Shown: piece by piece, positions 1 through 6,606 of the stretch
Layout of the letters: every line of letters begins with the position of its first letter
Numbering within the stretch: the stretch's first letter is position 1
DNA from: Candidatus Sumerlaeota bacterium
Lineage (GTDB): Bacteria > CG03 > SLGR01
Direction of reading: 5' to 3'
Assembly: GCA_007136585.1 (NCBI GenBank)
Contig: SLGR01000109.1
Coordinates: 1 to 18,834, forward strand
DNA: 18,834 nucleotides
Position numbers and translations under genes: made by a program
Notes under the pieces: generated by a model
The model's database searches: none
What the model was told of the DNA's origin: nothing
What the model saw: only the letters and a program-made list of their open reading frames with translations

Positions 1-2
1 AG

Positions 3-1313
3 AAAATTATTCGCGCGGTTCTGGCCGGGTATGGGGTATTGAAATTTTTTTTCCCCGTCATAGGTGAACTCCATATTTCAAACTCAAAAGAGCTTCGGAA
101 TTATCTCAGATACGGCGGAGTCAGGGCGTGGGAGGCCGGGTACTATTGGAAACCGCTGCTGGGGGCTCCCCGTATCACAGGAGAATACAGGTTTATTAGG
201 GATAAGTTTAAATTTGATTGTGCCACCGAGGTATTAAATCTCTGGCAAATATGCTGCGGGGCTTATTTTTTCGAAAAAAAATCCGGGGAGACCTCGGTCA
301 GGTTTCTTAAGGCCGTTATCGATATTCTCAGATATACTTACTACCTTCAACAGGAGAACCCCATTCCGGTGTTTTCCAGCCGGTCTGAAGTTGTACGTAC
401 TTATAAGAATAACGGTGTAAATGAACTGGAATCTTTAGGGAGCGATGTGCTTGAAATAATAGAAAGATACTGGTCCCGGCGCAGGTTTGAGAATAGGTTT
501 TACGAGCGGGTGTATGCGGAGGTTCTGATTTACATTGACCGGGTTTTTAAGAAGCACTTGAGTTTGGAAACCAGAAGAAATCAGGGAAATGAATATGAGT
601 TTGTGGAAAAGGTCTATGATCTGAAATACAGGCAGGAGAAAGGCTGGAGGGAATTTTCAGAGGAAATTTTCAGAAACGCCAGCGGAGTGATACTGAAAAT
701 TATACTTGATACACCCGGTTTATTTTATGTAGTGGTAGATGATAAAATTACTTATTCAGACGCTTATTGTACGGCAGAGTTTATGAAACGTGCAAAGATG
801 GGGTTTCTTTCTCCTCACACAAATATCATTATTTTAACTGAGAATACTTACGGCATAATGTTGAATTGCCTTCTTATGGAAACACCTTTTAAAAAGTTTT
901 TCCCTGATTATTTTAAGGAGGGCTCCCGTGTATTTGTATCCCGGTTTTTAAAAAGAAGTGTGGCAAACTACAGGAATATGCGCCCTCCTGCCATACGGAG
1001 TGATCTTATTAAACTTTTTGCCCTGGAAGCTGTTGCCGAACTTGCCGTATCGGGAAGGGTTGAAAAAAAGGCCTCATTGCAGGGGGGATTGTATAAAACT
1101 TTCTTTTTATCCAACCTTGCCGCACTTAAGATATTTCTAACAGAAAATAAGATAATAACCCCGCCCCTTTTTGAGAACACTTTCTCATATTTAGAGAATA
1201 AAAATCCGGGTAAAGACAGACTCGGGGTTAAGAACCGCAGGTTTGACAATTATACCTTCACAAGTAGTATATTAAGGGAACTAAGCGGCATAATAGAAAA
1301 AGAGACATTATAA
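3..1313 (+). CDS. Hypothetical protein, 5' end outside the window
   Basis: The reading frame is open from base 3 to the TAA at 1311-1313, giving 436 visible codons. A TTG at 39 could serve as a start, but the frame continues upstream without a stop (residues KIIRAVLAGYGV precede it) and no convincing ribosome-binding site sits before it, so the real start is probably left of the window. The protein is rich in Phe, Tyr, Arg and Lys and has no signal peptide in the visible part. It has no CxxxCxxC cluster and no motif I recognise. A hydrophobic strand-like segment (VILKIILDTPGLFYVVVDD) lies near its middle, followed by a helical, basic C-terminal half. It precedes the first radical SAM gene by 44 bases on the same strand, so it may be co-transcribed with that cluster. 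Its base composition is more AT-rich than the downstream genes. I assign no function. Confidence 0.75.
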   Translation, partial: KIIRAVLAGYGVLKFFFPVIGELHISNSKELRNYLRYGGVRAWEAGYYWKPLLGAPRITGEYRFIRDKFKFDCATEVLNLWQICCGAYFFEKKSGETSVRFLKAVIDILRYTYYLQQENPIPVFSSRSEVVRTYKNNGVNELESLGSDVLEIIERYWSRRRFENRFYERVYAEVLIYIDRVFKKHLSLETRRNQGNEYEFVEKVYDLKYRQEKGWREFSEEIFRNASGVILKIILDTPGLFYVVVDDKITYSDAYCTAEFMKRAKMGFLSPHTNIIILTENTYGIMLNCLLMETPFKKFFPDYFKEGSRVFVSRFLKRSVANYRNMRPPAIRSDLIKLFALEAVAELAVSGRVEKKASLQGGLYKTFFLSNLAALKIFLTENKIITPPLFENTFSYLENKNPGKDRLGVKNRRFDNYTFTSSILRELSGIIEKETL

Positions 1314-1357
1314 ATAAGCGCCGCCCGTATATTAATTCGGAACTTTACAGGTATAAT

Positions 1358-2407
1358 ATGCTGCTTCCCGTAACAGAGAAAAGACCCAGGTACATAACCA
1401 TAGGAGCCCATTACAGGTGTAACGCTGACTGCCGGTTCTGTCTCGGGGGGGATTACCCTGATTTTACTCTGAGGTGTTACAGGGAATTCTTTGAGAAAGA
1501 ACTGCTCCCGGTAATGAGAGATGCCGAGCACGTGGGGTTCTGCGGTTACGGCGAGGTTCTGCTTATGCCTGGGATAACCGGGTTTCTTGATTACATAAAC
1601 ACAGAGAGCCTTTCCGGAACCGTTAAGGTGTTTACTACTAACGGGTACCCCCTGGATTCTGAGATAAGAGAGAGACTTGTGGGGGGGCGTTATTCCATTA
1701 TCATATCTCTACATGCCTCGAACAGCAAGCTCCATGAGATGCTTACGGGCCGCAAAATGTACGAACAGATAATAAATAATATTGAAACTCTTGCCGGACT
1801 CAAAAAAAAAAGGGAAAGCTCTCTCCATATAAACCTGGCTTTCCTGCTCACAACTCTTAATATAGGTGATCTTCCCGATTTTGTGGAGCTGAGCGCCCGG
1901 CTGGGCGCCGACAGGGTTACCTGCAGCTACCTTACGGTTTTCAGCAGGAACCAACTTCCAATGTCATGCTTTTTTCACCAGGATGAGACACTGCGAAGTA
2001 TGGAAAAAGCCGCTAAGGCGGCGGAAAGATCCGGGCTGGAGCTGATTCTGCCGCCCCGGTTCGGAAATAAGGAGGATGAACCGCGGATATGCCGGGATCC
2101 CTGGGAGTTCTTTTATGTTGAGGTTCAGAGGTCTGTGCTTCCCTGCTGCTATGCCGGAGACCACATAGGATACCTGGGGGAGAGTAGTTTTGAAGAGATA
2201 TGGAACTCTCCCGGATACATAAGACTCAGAAAAGGACTTTTAAGCGGAGATCCTTACAGGTGGTGCAGTCACTGTATGAATTACAGAAGTTCCAATGTTA
2301 ACGATATAAGGTCGCATATAACTTTCAGACATGGTGTAAGGGAGGAATTGCTTGAGTATATGGAATCAGCAGGGTATGATAATATAAAAAATGAGTTTAA
2401 GCCCTAA
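1358..2407 (+). CDS. Radical SAM/SPASM-like protein (first of two paralogues)
   Basis: A predicted radical SAM enzyme that would cleave S-adenosylmethionine with a [4Fe-4S] cluster. The CxxxCxxC cluster motif is C21, C25, C28 (CNADCRFC), and GYGE at residues 63-66 stands where the GGEP motif usually lies. The C-terminal part carries cysteines C245, C263, C264, C303 and C306, arranged like a SPASM or twitch auxiliary-cluster domain; a segment with EEIWNSP before the last pair is typical of SPASM proteins. Length (349 aa) fits the family. ATG 1358 has a weak AGG six bases upstream. The frame is open back to 1268 without an ATG, GTG or TTG, and that stretch resembles the N-terminus of the paralogue at 3449, so the true start may be a rare codon further upstream. 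The last 17 bases overlap the next gene. The substrate is unknown; SPASM enzymes often modify peptides or proteins. Confidence 0.88.
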   Translation: MLLPVTEKRPRYITIGAHYRCNADCRFCLGGDYPDFTLRCYREFFEKELLPVMRDAEHVGFCGYGEVLLMPGITGFLDYINTESLSGTVKVFTTNGYPLDSEIRERLVGGRYSIIISLHASNSKLHEMLTGRKMYEQIINNIETLAGLKKKRESSLHINLAFLLTTLNIGDLPDFVELSARLGADRVTCSYLTVFSRNQLPMSCFFHQDETLRSMEKAAKAAERSGLELILPPRFGNKEDEPRICRDPWEFFYVEVQRSVLPCCYAGDHIGYLGESSFEEIWNSPGYIRLRKGLLSGDPYRWCSHCMNYRSSNVNDIRSHITFRHGVREELLEYMESAGYDNIKNEFKP

Positions 2408-3449
2408 AGACCTGTACGGTAAAAAACGGGAAAATTACGAAACGGTTGAGAAGGAAAAAAAATCAGGGAGTATCCTGCTCTCCGGTTACCCATACTGGCT
2501 TACAATAGACCCTTCCAGCAGATGCAGCCTGAGATGTCCGCTATGCCCTACAGGGCAGCGTAGGGGAACCAGGCCCGCGGTCAATATGAGTATGGACAGG
2601 TTCAGAAAAGTTATTGATTCCCTGGGCCCCTGGCTCATACATATGGATATGTGTAACTGGGGGGAGCCCCTTATGAACGAAAGTATTTTTGATATGGTAT
2701 CATACGCAAAGAGGTACCTTATCCATATTAAAATAGATACAAATATGACGGTTCTTAGCGATGAGTCGGCCGAGAAACTTGTCAGTTCCGGTCTTGACAG
2801 GGTCATACTCTCGGTGGACGGTGTAACCCAGGAGACATACGGCATATACAGGAAAGGGGGGGATATAAAGAAAGTCTTTGATAATATAAGGCTGCTGGCA
2901 GAAAAACGCGCCGAGGTTTCATCGGATAAACCTTTCCTGGAATGGCAGTTTCTTGTATTCAGGCATAACCAGCACGAGATCGAGCGCGCCCGGGAAATAG
3001 CCCCTGAACTGGGAGTGGACCGGGTAAGTTTTACCCCTCCATACGCGGGGAGCGAAGAATGGCTTTCAACCTTAAAACCATTCAGGGATAAATACTACGA
3101 TACAACGGAGGGCAATATAAGTTTCAGAAGACAGTCAGGGCGGGAAATATGCTCCTGGCTCTGGGACGGCGTAACAGTAAATTCAGACGGTTCCGTATCC
3201 CCCTGCTGTTCGGTGGAGGAGGCCCCGGATGATTTTGCGGAAGAGTTCCCCGATGGGGATTTCCGGGAATTTTTCAATACCAAAAAATATATTGATGCCA
3301 GAAGAAGAATACTTGAGAGAAATCCCCCGGAACCTTCTTCCTCCAATGTCTGTCTGCGGTGTGAGCACTGGGGGTGGAGCAACCACGCCGATCTCGGGCA
3401 TTTACTCAGGGAGATATATGTTCCCGGTAAGGAGGCGTCTGAAGGGTAG
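2391..3449 (+). CDS. Radical SAM/SPASM domain protein
   Basis: A predicted radical SAM enzyme of 352 aa. The SAM-cluster cysteines are C45, C49, C52 (CSLRCPLC), and WGEP at residues 90-93 is the SAM-binding GGEP-type motif. The C-terminal auxiliary-cluster cysteines are C254, C272, C273, C321 and C324, preceded by a VNSDGSVSPCC segment that is a recognisable SPASM signature. The start ATG overlaps the preceding gene by 17 bases and lacks a good Shine-Dalgarno sequence, so translation is probably coupled. The stop TAG overlaps the GTG start of the next gene by one base. It sits between two paralogous radical SAM genes but is not closely similar to them; its motifs are closer to the classical SPASM family. 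Substrate unknown. Related SPASM proteins act as peptide maturases or in cell-envelope and cofactor pathways, which is family knowledge and not shown here. Confidence 0.9.
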   Translation: MSLSPKDLYGKKRENYETVEKEKKSGSILLSGYPYWLTIDPSSRCSLRCPLCPTGQRRGTRPAVNMSMDRFRKVIDSLGPWLIHMDMCNWGEPLMNESIFDMVSYAKRYLIHIKIDTNMTVLSDESAEKLVSSGLDRVILSVDGVTQETYGIYRKGGDIKKVFDNIRLLAEKRAEVSSDKPFLEWQFLVFRHNQHEIERAREIAPELGVDRVSFTPPYAGSEEWLSTLKPFRDKYYDTTEGNISFRRQSGREICSWLWDGVTVNSDGSVSPCCSVEEAPDDFAEEFPDGDFREFFNTKKYIDARRRILERNPPEPSSSNVCLRCEHWGWSNHADLGHLLREIYVPGKEASEG

Positions 3450-4528
3450 TGAAAGGTAAGCATATTTTAAACAGCGTGCTCAACAGGGCCGAATACGAAA
3501 AAAGAAAGATACATCTGGACTCTTTCCCGGAATCTGTTTTCATACAGATGGACGCGCCCTGCAACCACGACTGCGTATTCTGCTCCAGGCCGGAGAACTA
3601 CCCTTTTTTTGATATTGACTCCTTCAGAAGGGATTTCGGGGAAACGCTTGAACCCGTGTTTGAAAATGTTTCCAGGATAAACCTGACAGGTTCCGGTGAG
3701 CTCCTTTTTCTTCCGGAAGCCAGGCGCAGCCTTGAGTATTTCAACGGGTTCTCCCATGCCGGGAAGATGTTTGCCACTAACGGGAGTTCTCTTACTCCGA
3801 AAATGGCGGATTTTCTTCTGGAAAGCGGCAGCAGGTACGTGATACATATTTCTCTTCACGCCCCTTCGGATGAACTTCACCGTAAGATGACAGGCGCAAA
3901 AACATTCCAGGTAATACTTGAGAACCTGAAGCACCTTAAAAAAGCGCGTTCCGGAAGCGGGAACCTTACCCTGAATTTCATATTTGTGGCGACCGCGCTT
4001 AATATATCGGCCCTTCCGGATTTTGTCAGTTTCTCCTCCGGGATGGGCGCCGACGGTGTAATGGTTTACTATAACTACATATACCGTAACGACCAGCTGG
4101 AGTGCTCGTGTTTCCATAAACAGGAACTTGCAAACCGTATGCTTGAGGAGGCGGAAACCCGGGCCGCCTCCTGCGGGATAGATATATCCCTGCCCCCGTT
4201 TTTTGGAAGAAAATATCCCCGGGACCCGAACCCCTGCAGGGAACCCTGGAGCCAGATAATGATAAACTCCGCGGGGGATGTGATATCCTGCGATGTCGCC
4301 GGGGACTCCCGTGAGAACCTCAAAAGCGGAAAGAGTTTTATGGATATCTGGAACGGAAAGTACTACACCAGGTTAAGGAAAAATCTTGCGGTGGGAAGTT
4401 TCGATTGCGCGCAGAGATGCTGGCGGGCAAACCCGGAAACAGTAAACGAGTTTATCTCTCATATAATTACCCGCGGAAGATCCGAGGAGGAAATTGAGAA
4501 ACTTGCCAGGGAGTATAAACGGGTATGA
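3449..4528 (+). CDS. Radical SAM/SPASM-like protein (second paralogue)
   Basis: A predicted radical SAM enzyme of 359 aa with cluster cysteines C38, C42, C45 (CNHDCVFC), and GSGE at residues 81-84 in place of GGEP. The C-terminal cysteines C263, C281, C320 and C324 suggest an auxiliary cluster with fewer ligands than in the two upstream proteins. It is clearly paralogous to the product of 1358-2407. Shared segments include TNG followed by an ISLHA strand, LPDF, the LPP-FG segment, C-R-PW, IWN and YxRLRK. The GTG start lies in TAGTG, overlapping the upstream stop by one base, with GAAGGG just upstream and AAGGAGG at 3429-3435. The stop TGA overlaps the ATG that begins repeat element A. Two paralogues separated by a third enzyme suggest sequential or partner reactions on related substrates, which is inference. 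Confidence 0.88.
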   Translation: MKGKHILNSVLNRAEYEKRKIHLDSFPESVFIQMDAPCNHDCVFCSRPENYPFFDIDSFRRDFGETLEPVFENVSRINLTGSGELLFLPEARRSLEYFNGFSHAGKMFATNGSSLTPKMADFLLESGSRYVIHISLHAPSDELHRKMTGAKTFQVILENLKHLKKARSGSGNLTLNFIFVATALNISALPDFVSFSSGMGADGVMVYYNYIYRNDQLECSCFHKQELANRMLEEAETRAASCGIDISLPPFFGRKYPRDPNPCREPWSQIMINSAGDVISCDVAGDSRENLKSGKSFMDIWNGKYYTRLRKNLAVGSFDCAQRCWRANPETVNEFISHIITRGRSEEEIEKLAREYKRV

Positions 4529-4674
4529 AATTGCTGTCTCAGCCGCTGCCGTCATCCGTTTTCTCATTCTCGCAACCTGCGGTTGCTCCGAGGGGTTCTT
4601 CCCTGCCCTCAGAACAAACCCGAAAACAGATACCGTCAGCGTCTGAGGGTGTACTAAAGGGTATTTTTAGATGA
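4525..4674 (+). repeat. Intergenic repeat element, copy A
   Basis: A 150-base element, 92% identical (138 of 150 positions by my count) to copy C at 6457-6606 and related to copy B at 6281-6425. It holds a perfect hairpin, GCAACC-TGC-GGTTGC, at 4572-4586. A longer-range inverted repeat pairs CCCTCAGA (4606-4613) with TCTGAGGG (4642-4649). Within the latter, CAGA and TCTG flank a conserved TACCG. The 3' end carries AAAGGG at 4656-4661, nine bases before the ATG of the next gene, so the element supplies that gene's ribosome-binding site. The element starts exactly at the ATG overlapping the upstream stop and ends exactly at the downstream start. Confidence 0.9.
4525..4674 (+). CDS. Possible 49-aa small ORF within repeat copy A
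   Basis: Reading copy A from its first ATG gives 49 codons, beginning MKLLSQPLPSSVFSF and ending GVLKGIFR. The ATG overlaps the stop of the upstream radical SAM gene (ATGA, 4525-4528) and the TGA overlaps the start of the downstream gene (ATGA, 4671-4674), an arrangement typical of translationally coupled cistrons. The peptide is rich in Pro, Ser, Gln and Arg, with neither signal peptide nor cysteine. Against a coding role, the 12 differences from copy C fall 5, 3 and 4 on codon positions 1, 2 and 3, so purifying selection on a peptide is not visible, and the DNA is full of hairpins. It could be a leader or precursor peptide for the radical SAM enzymes, or simply an open frame in a repeat. 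Confidence 0.3.
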   Translation: MKLLSQPLPSSVFSFSQPAVAPRGSSLPSEQTRKQIPSASEGVLKGIFR

Positions 4675-6281
4675 AAACTGCTCTTATACAGGCGCCGGTA
4701 TGGGGGACCAGGGAGCCCCCTCTAGGGCTGGTTCAGCTTTCAGGGTGCCTGAAAAGCCGCGGTCTGCCTGTAAAGTCATTTGACCTTAATAATTTTCTTT
4801 ACCGGAACAGGTTCTCAGGGGTGGAGACTTCCTGGGCCTGGGAGCAGAGCGGATTATGGTATGAGAGCAGGTGGGTTGACTCATTTTTCCGGGAGTTTTC
4901 CGGGGTTATAAGTGATTTTACGGAAAGGATACTTGAGTACGGACCCGGTATAGCCGGGTTCTCAGTTTCGTCTTCAACATACCAGGCCAGTATCCGACTG
5001 GCGAAAATACTCAGAGAAAGATCCGATAAGGTTACTCTGATCCTGGGCGGGCCGGCCTTCATTGATAAACAGTTTATTGAGAGAGCTTTCAGGGAATCCC
5101 CCGCTGATTTTCTGATACAGGGAGAGGCGGATAATCTGTTTCCCCGCCTGGTGAAAAGTATCTGCCAGGGGAAGGACCCCGGTTCTGTGCGTGGTCTGTA
5201 CTTCAGAAAGGGAGACGGAACCGGGTATACGGGGCCGGAGCCGCCGGTTGAGAACCTGGATAAACTTCCGTACCTGGATTTTTCGGATCTCAGGATTGAT
5301 GGTTATGATGATAAGGTTCATATATCAATGATGAGCTCCAGGGGGTGCGTCTGGAAGTGTGTTTTCTGCAGTACAAGAGCGTTTTCTTCCGGATACAGGA
5401 GTATGAGCGCGGAGAGGATGCACCAGGAGATTACCTGGCACAGGATAAACCACTACGACCGGGAAAGAAAAGATAATATGGAACACGTGGATTTTGCCGA
5501 TCTGGAGATAAACGGCGACCCCGGGAGGCTGGAGGAGTTCTGCGAACTTATGATAAAGTATCCCCCGTGTTCTTTTCTTCCGGAAATGAAATGGGTTGCA
5601 AACGCCATAGTGCACCCCTCTCTAACCCGCGGGCTTCTTAGAAAAATGGCTTTCGCAGGATGCAAGAAACTCATATTCGGGCTGGAGTCCGGCTCCGACA
5701 GGGTCCTGCGCCTTATGAGAAAGCAATACGATCCCGCTCTGGCTATGAAAGTTATCAGGGATGCCTGGGAGGCCGGGATAGAGGTTACCGCGAATTTTAT
5801 GTTTGGCTTTCCGGGTGAGACCCGTGAGGATTTTCAAAAAACCCTTGATTTCATAAAGGAAACGGGAAAGTATCTGGAGAGAGTCTATCCTTCCCGGACT
5901 TGCTGCGCGGTGGAAGAGCACAGTGTTCTTCATAAGGACCCGGAGAGGTTCGGTATAAGAACACCCGTTGAGCACCACCTTTACTGGGAAACCATAGACG
6001 GAGAGAATACTTATCCACTAAGGGTTGAGAAATGCGCGGAGTTTGAAAGGTTCTGCCTTGGTATAGGGGTGAGAGTTGACAGGGGAGTCGGGACAACCGT
6101 TGAGATGGACAGGCTCTACAGCCTTGGATTTTACTACGATTATATGGGAAATTCCGGGGAGGCTGCCCGGTATTTTCAGGAGTATCTTAAGGCGGATCCG
6201 GATAACAGCACGGTAAGAAAACGACTCAGGGAATTAAAAGGTGATACTTTGCCGGATGCTGAAGAAGAGAACCGTAAGTAA
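4671..6281 (+). CDS. B12-binding-type radical SAM protein with TPR-like tail
   Basis: A 536-aa protein. Residues 1 to about 170 resemble a cobalamin-binding Rossmann domain as found before many radical SAM domains: an opening ALIQAP strand, PPLGLVQLSGCLKSRG, GFSVSSSTYQ, LILGGPAF and a QGEAD segment. The classical cobalamin-ligand motif DxHxxG is not evident, which is common in this group, so cobalamin use is likely but unproven. The radical SAM core has C226, C230, C233 (CVWKCVFC) after an SSRG stretch. Later it shows GLESGSDRVL and FMFGFPGET, typical of the Elp3/MiaB-like radical SAM fold. The last 60 residues (YSLGFYYDYMGN then YFQEYLKADPDN) look like a tetratricopeptide repeat. Members of this class methylate unreactive carbon or phosphorus or rearrange rings; the substrate here is unknown. 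Both ends abut repeat elements. Confidence 0.9.
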   Translation: MKTALIQAPVWGTREPPLGLVQLSGCLKSRGLPVKSFDLNNFLYRNRFSGVETSWAWEQSGLWYESRWVDSFFREFSGVISDFTERILEYGPGIAGFSVSSSTYQASIRLAKILRERSDKVTLILGGPAFIDKQFIERAFRESPADFLIQGEADNLFPRLVKSICQGKDPGSVRGLYFRKGDGTGYTGPEPPVENLDKLPYLDFSDLRIDGYDDKVHISMMSSRGCVWKCVFCSTRAFSSGYRSMSAERMHQEITWHRINHYDRERKDNMEHVDFADLEINGDPGRLEEFCELMIKYPPCSFLPEMKWVANAIVHPSLTRGLLRKMAFAGCKKLIFGLESGSDRVLRLMRKQYDPALAMKVIRDAWEAGIEVTANFMFGFPGETREDFQKTLDFIKETGKYLERVYPSRTCCAVEEHSVLHKDPERFGIRTPVEHHLYWETIDGENTYPLRVEKCAEFERFCLGIGVRVDRGVGTTVEMDRLYSLGFYYDYMGNSGEAARYFQEYLKADPDNSTVRKRLRELKGDTLPDAEEENRK

Positions 6282-6367
6282 TGATAATTCTGCTGCAGCC
6301 TCTGCCGGCACGGTTTTCCTTATTCTCGCCTCCGGCTCCGAGGGGTTCCGTCCGAAGGACGGAGTAA
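6281..6367 (+). CDS. Possible 28-aa small ORF within repeat copy B
   Basis: From the ATG that overlaps the TAA of the B12-type gene (TAATG, 6279-6283), copy B reads as 28 codons beginning MIILLQPLPARFSLFS and ending RRTE. It resembles the first half of the copy A and C peptides (shared QPLPAR, FS, APRGS). It stops where those have a CAA codon, so relative to them it is truncated by a nonsense change, and beyond that the frame does not lead to the conserved GIFR end because copy B has a one-base insertion near its 3' end. If the peptides are real, this is a decayed copy; if not, it is another open frame in the repeat. Confidence 0.2.
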   Translation: MIILLQPLPARFSLFSPPAPRGSVRRTE

Positions 6368-6425
6368 ACCCGGAGACCCGTACCGCCGGTCTCTTTAAAT
6401 GTATTTGAAGGATATTTTTAGGTAA
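6281..6425 (+). repeat. Intergenic repeat element, copy B (diverged)
   Basis: A diverged 145-base relative of copies A and C, collinear with them over most of its length. Conserved blocks include CTGCCGGCACGG, ATTCTCG, CTCCGAGGGGTTC, AAACCCG, TACCG and GGATATTTTTAG. Where A and C form the GCAACC/GGTTGC hairpin, copy B is six bases shorter and keeps GCC-TCC-GGC (6328-6336). It adds a perfect seven-pair hairpin, TCCGTCC-GAA-GGACGGA, at 6347-6363. A six-pair GAGACC/GGTCTC hairpin (6373-6378 with 6388-6393) surrounds the same TACCG block. Primary sequence changes while foldable arms remain in comparable places, which favours a structural role. GAAGGA at 6407-6412 matches the Shine-Dalgarno position of the other copies, but no gene begins directly after ATTTTTAG here. 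Confidence 0.8.
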
Positions 6426-6432
6426 AACGACC

Positions 6433-6606
6433 ATGAGTGTATACTCACAAAAAGAAATGGAATTACTGTCTCAGCCGCTGCCGGCACGGGTTTTCTCATT
6501 CTCGCAACCTGCGGTTGCTCCGAGGGGTTCTTCCCTTCCCTCAGAACAAACCCGAAAACAGATACCGTCAGCGCCTGAGGGTGTATGCAGGGGTATTTTT
6601 AGATGA
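6433..6606 (+). CDS. Possible 57-aa small ORF spanning repeat copy C
   Basis: An ATG at 6433, or an in-frame ATG at 6457 that matches the copy A start, opens a frame to the TGA at 6604-6606. It encodes 57 or 49 codons. The 49-codon form begins MELLSQPLPARVFSF and ends GVCRGIFR. The stop overlaps the start of the next radical SAM gene by four bases (ATGA). Protein differences from copy A are K/E, SS/AR, S/P and LK/CR, with two synonymous changes, so there is no sign of protein-level constraint. No good Shine-Dalgarno precedes 6457; GAAGGA of copy B lies 20 bases before 6433. The candidate functions are those considered for the copy A ORF: a coupling leader or a peptide substrate. Confidence 0.3.
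   Translation: MSVYSQKEMELLSQPLPARVFSFSQPAVAPRGSSLPSEQTRKQIPSAPEGVCRGIFR
6457..6606 (+). repeat. Intergenic repeat element, copy C
   Basis: A near twin of copy A, also 150 bases with no gaps in the alignment. It keeps the GCAACC-TGC-GGTTGC hairpin (6504-6518). The long-range pairing of CCCTCAG (6538-6544) with CTGAGGG (6575-6581) also survives, one pair shorter than in copy A. AGGGG at 6589-6593 sits nine bases before the ATG of the downstream radical SAM gene, as in copy A. The 31 bases between copies B and C (6426-6456) contain a short hairpin, TGAGT-GTAT-ACTCA, at 6434-6447 and no gene. Confidence 0.9.

Noticed and set aside
3467-4117. A 216-codon ORF on the minus strand
   Set aside because: It is antisense to a radical SAM gene with intact cluster motifs, and its translation shows no recognisable features.
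4656-4674. Intrinsic terminator formed by the repeat hairpins and ATTTTTAG
   Set aside because: The T-run is not adjacent to a GC-rich stem, and it lies between a Shine-Dalgarno and the next start codon, so a ribosome-binding role fits better.
4525-6606. CRISPR array
   Set aside because: The three repeats are 145-150 bases long, separated by 1.6 kb and 31 bases, and have neither regular spacers nor cas genes.
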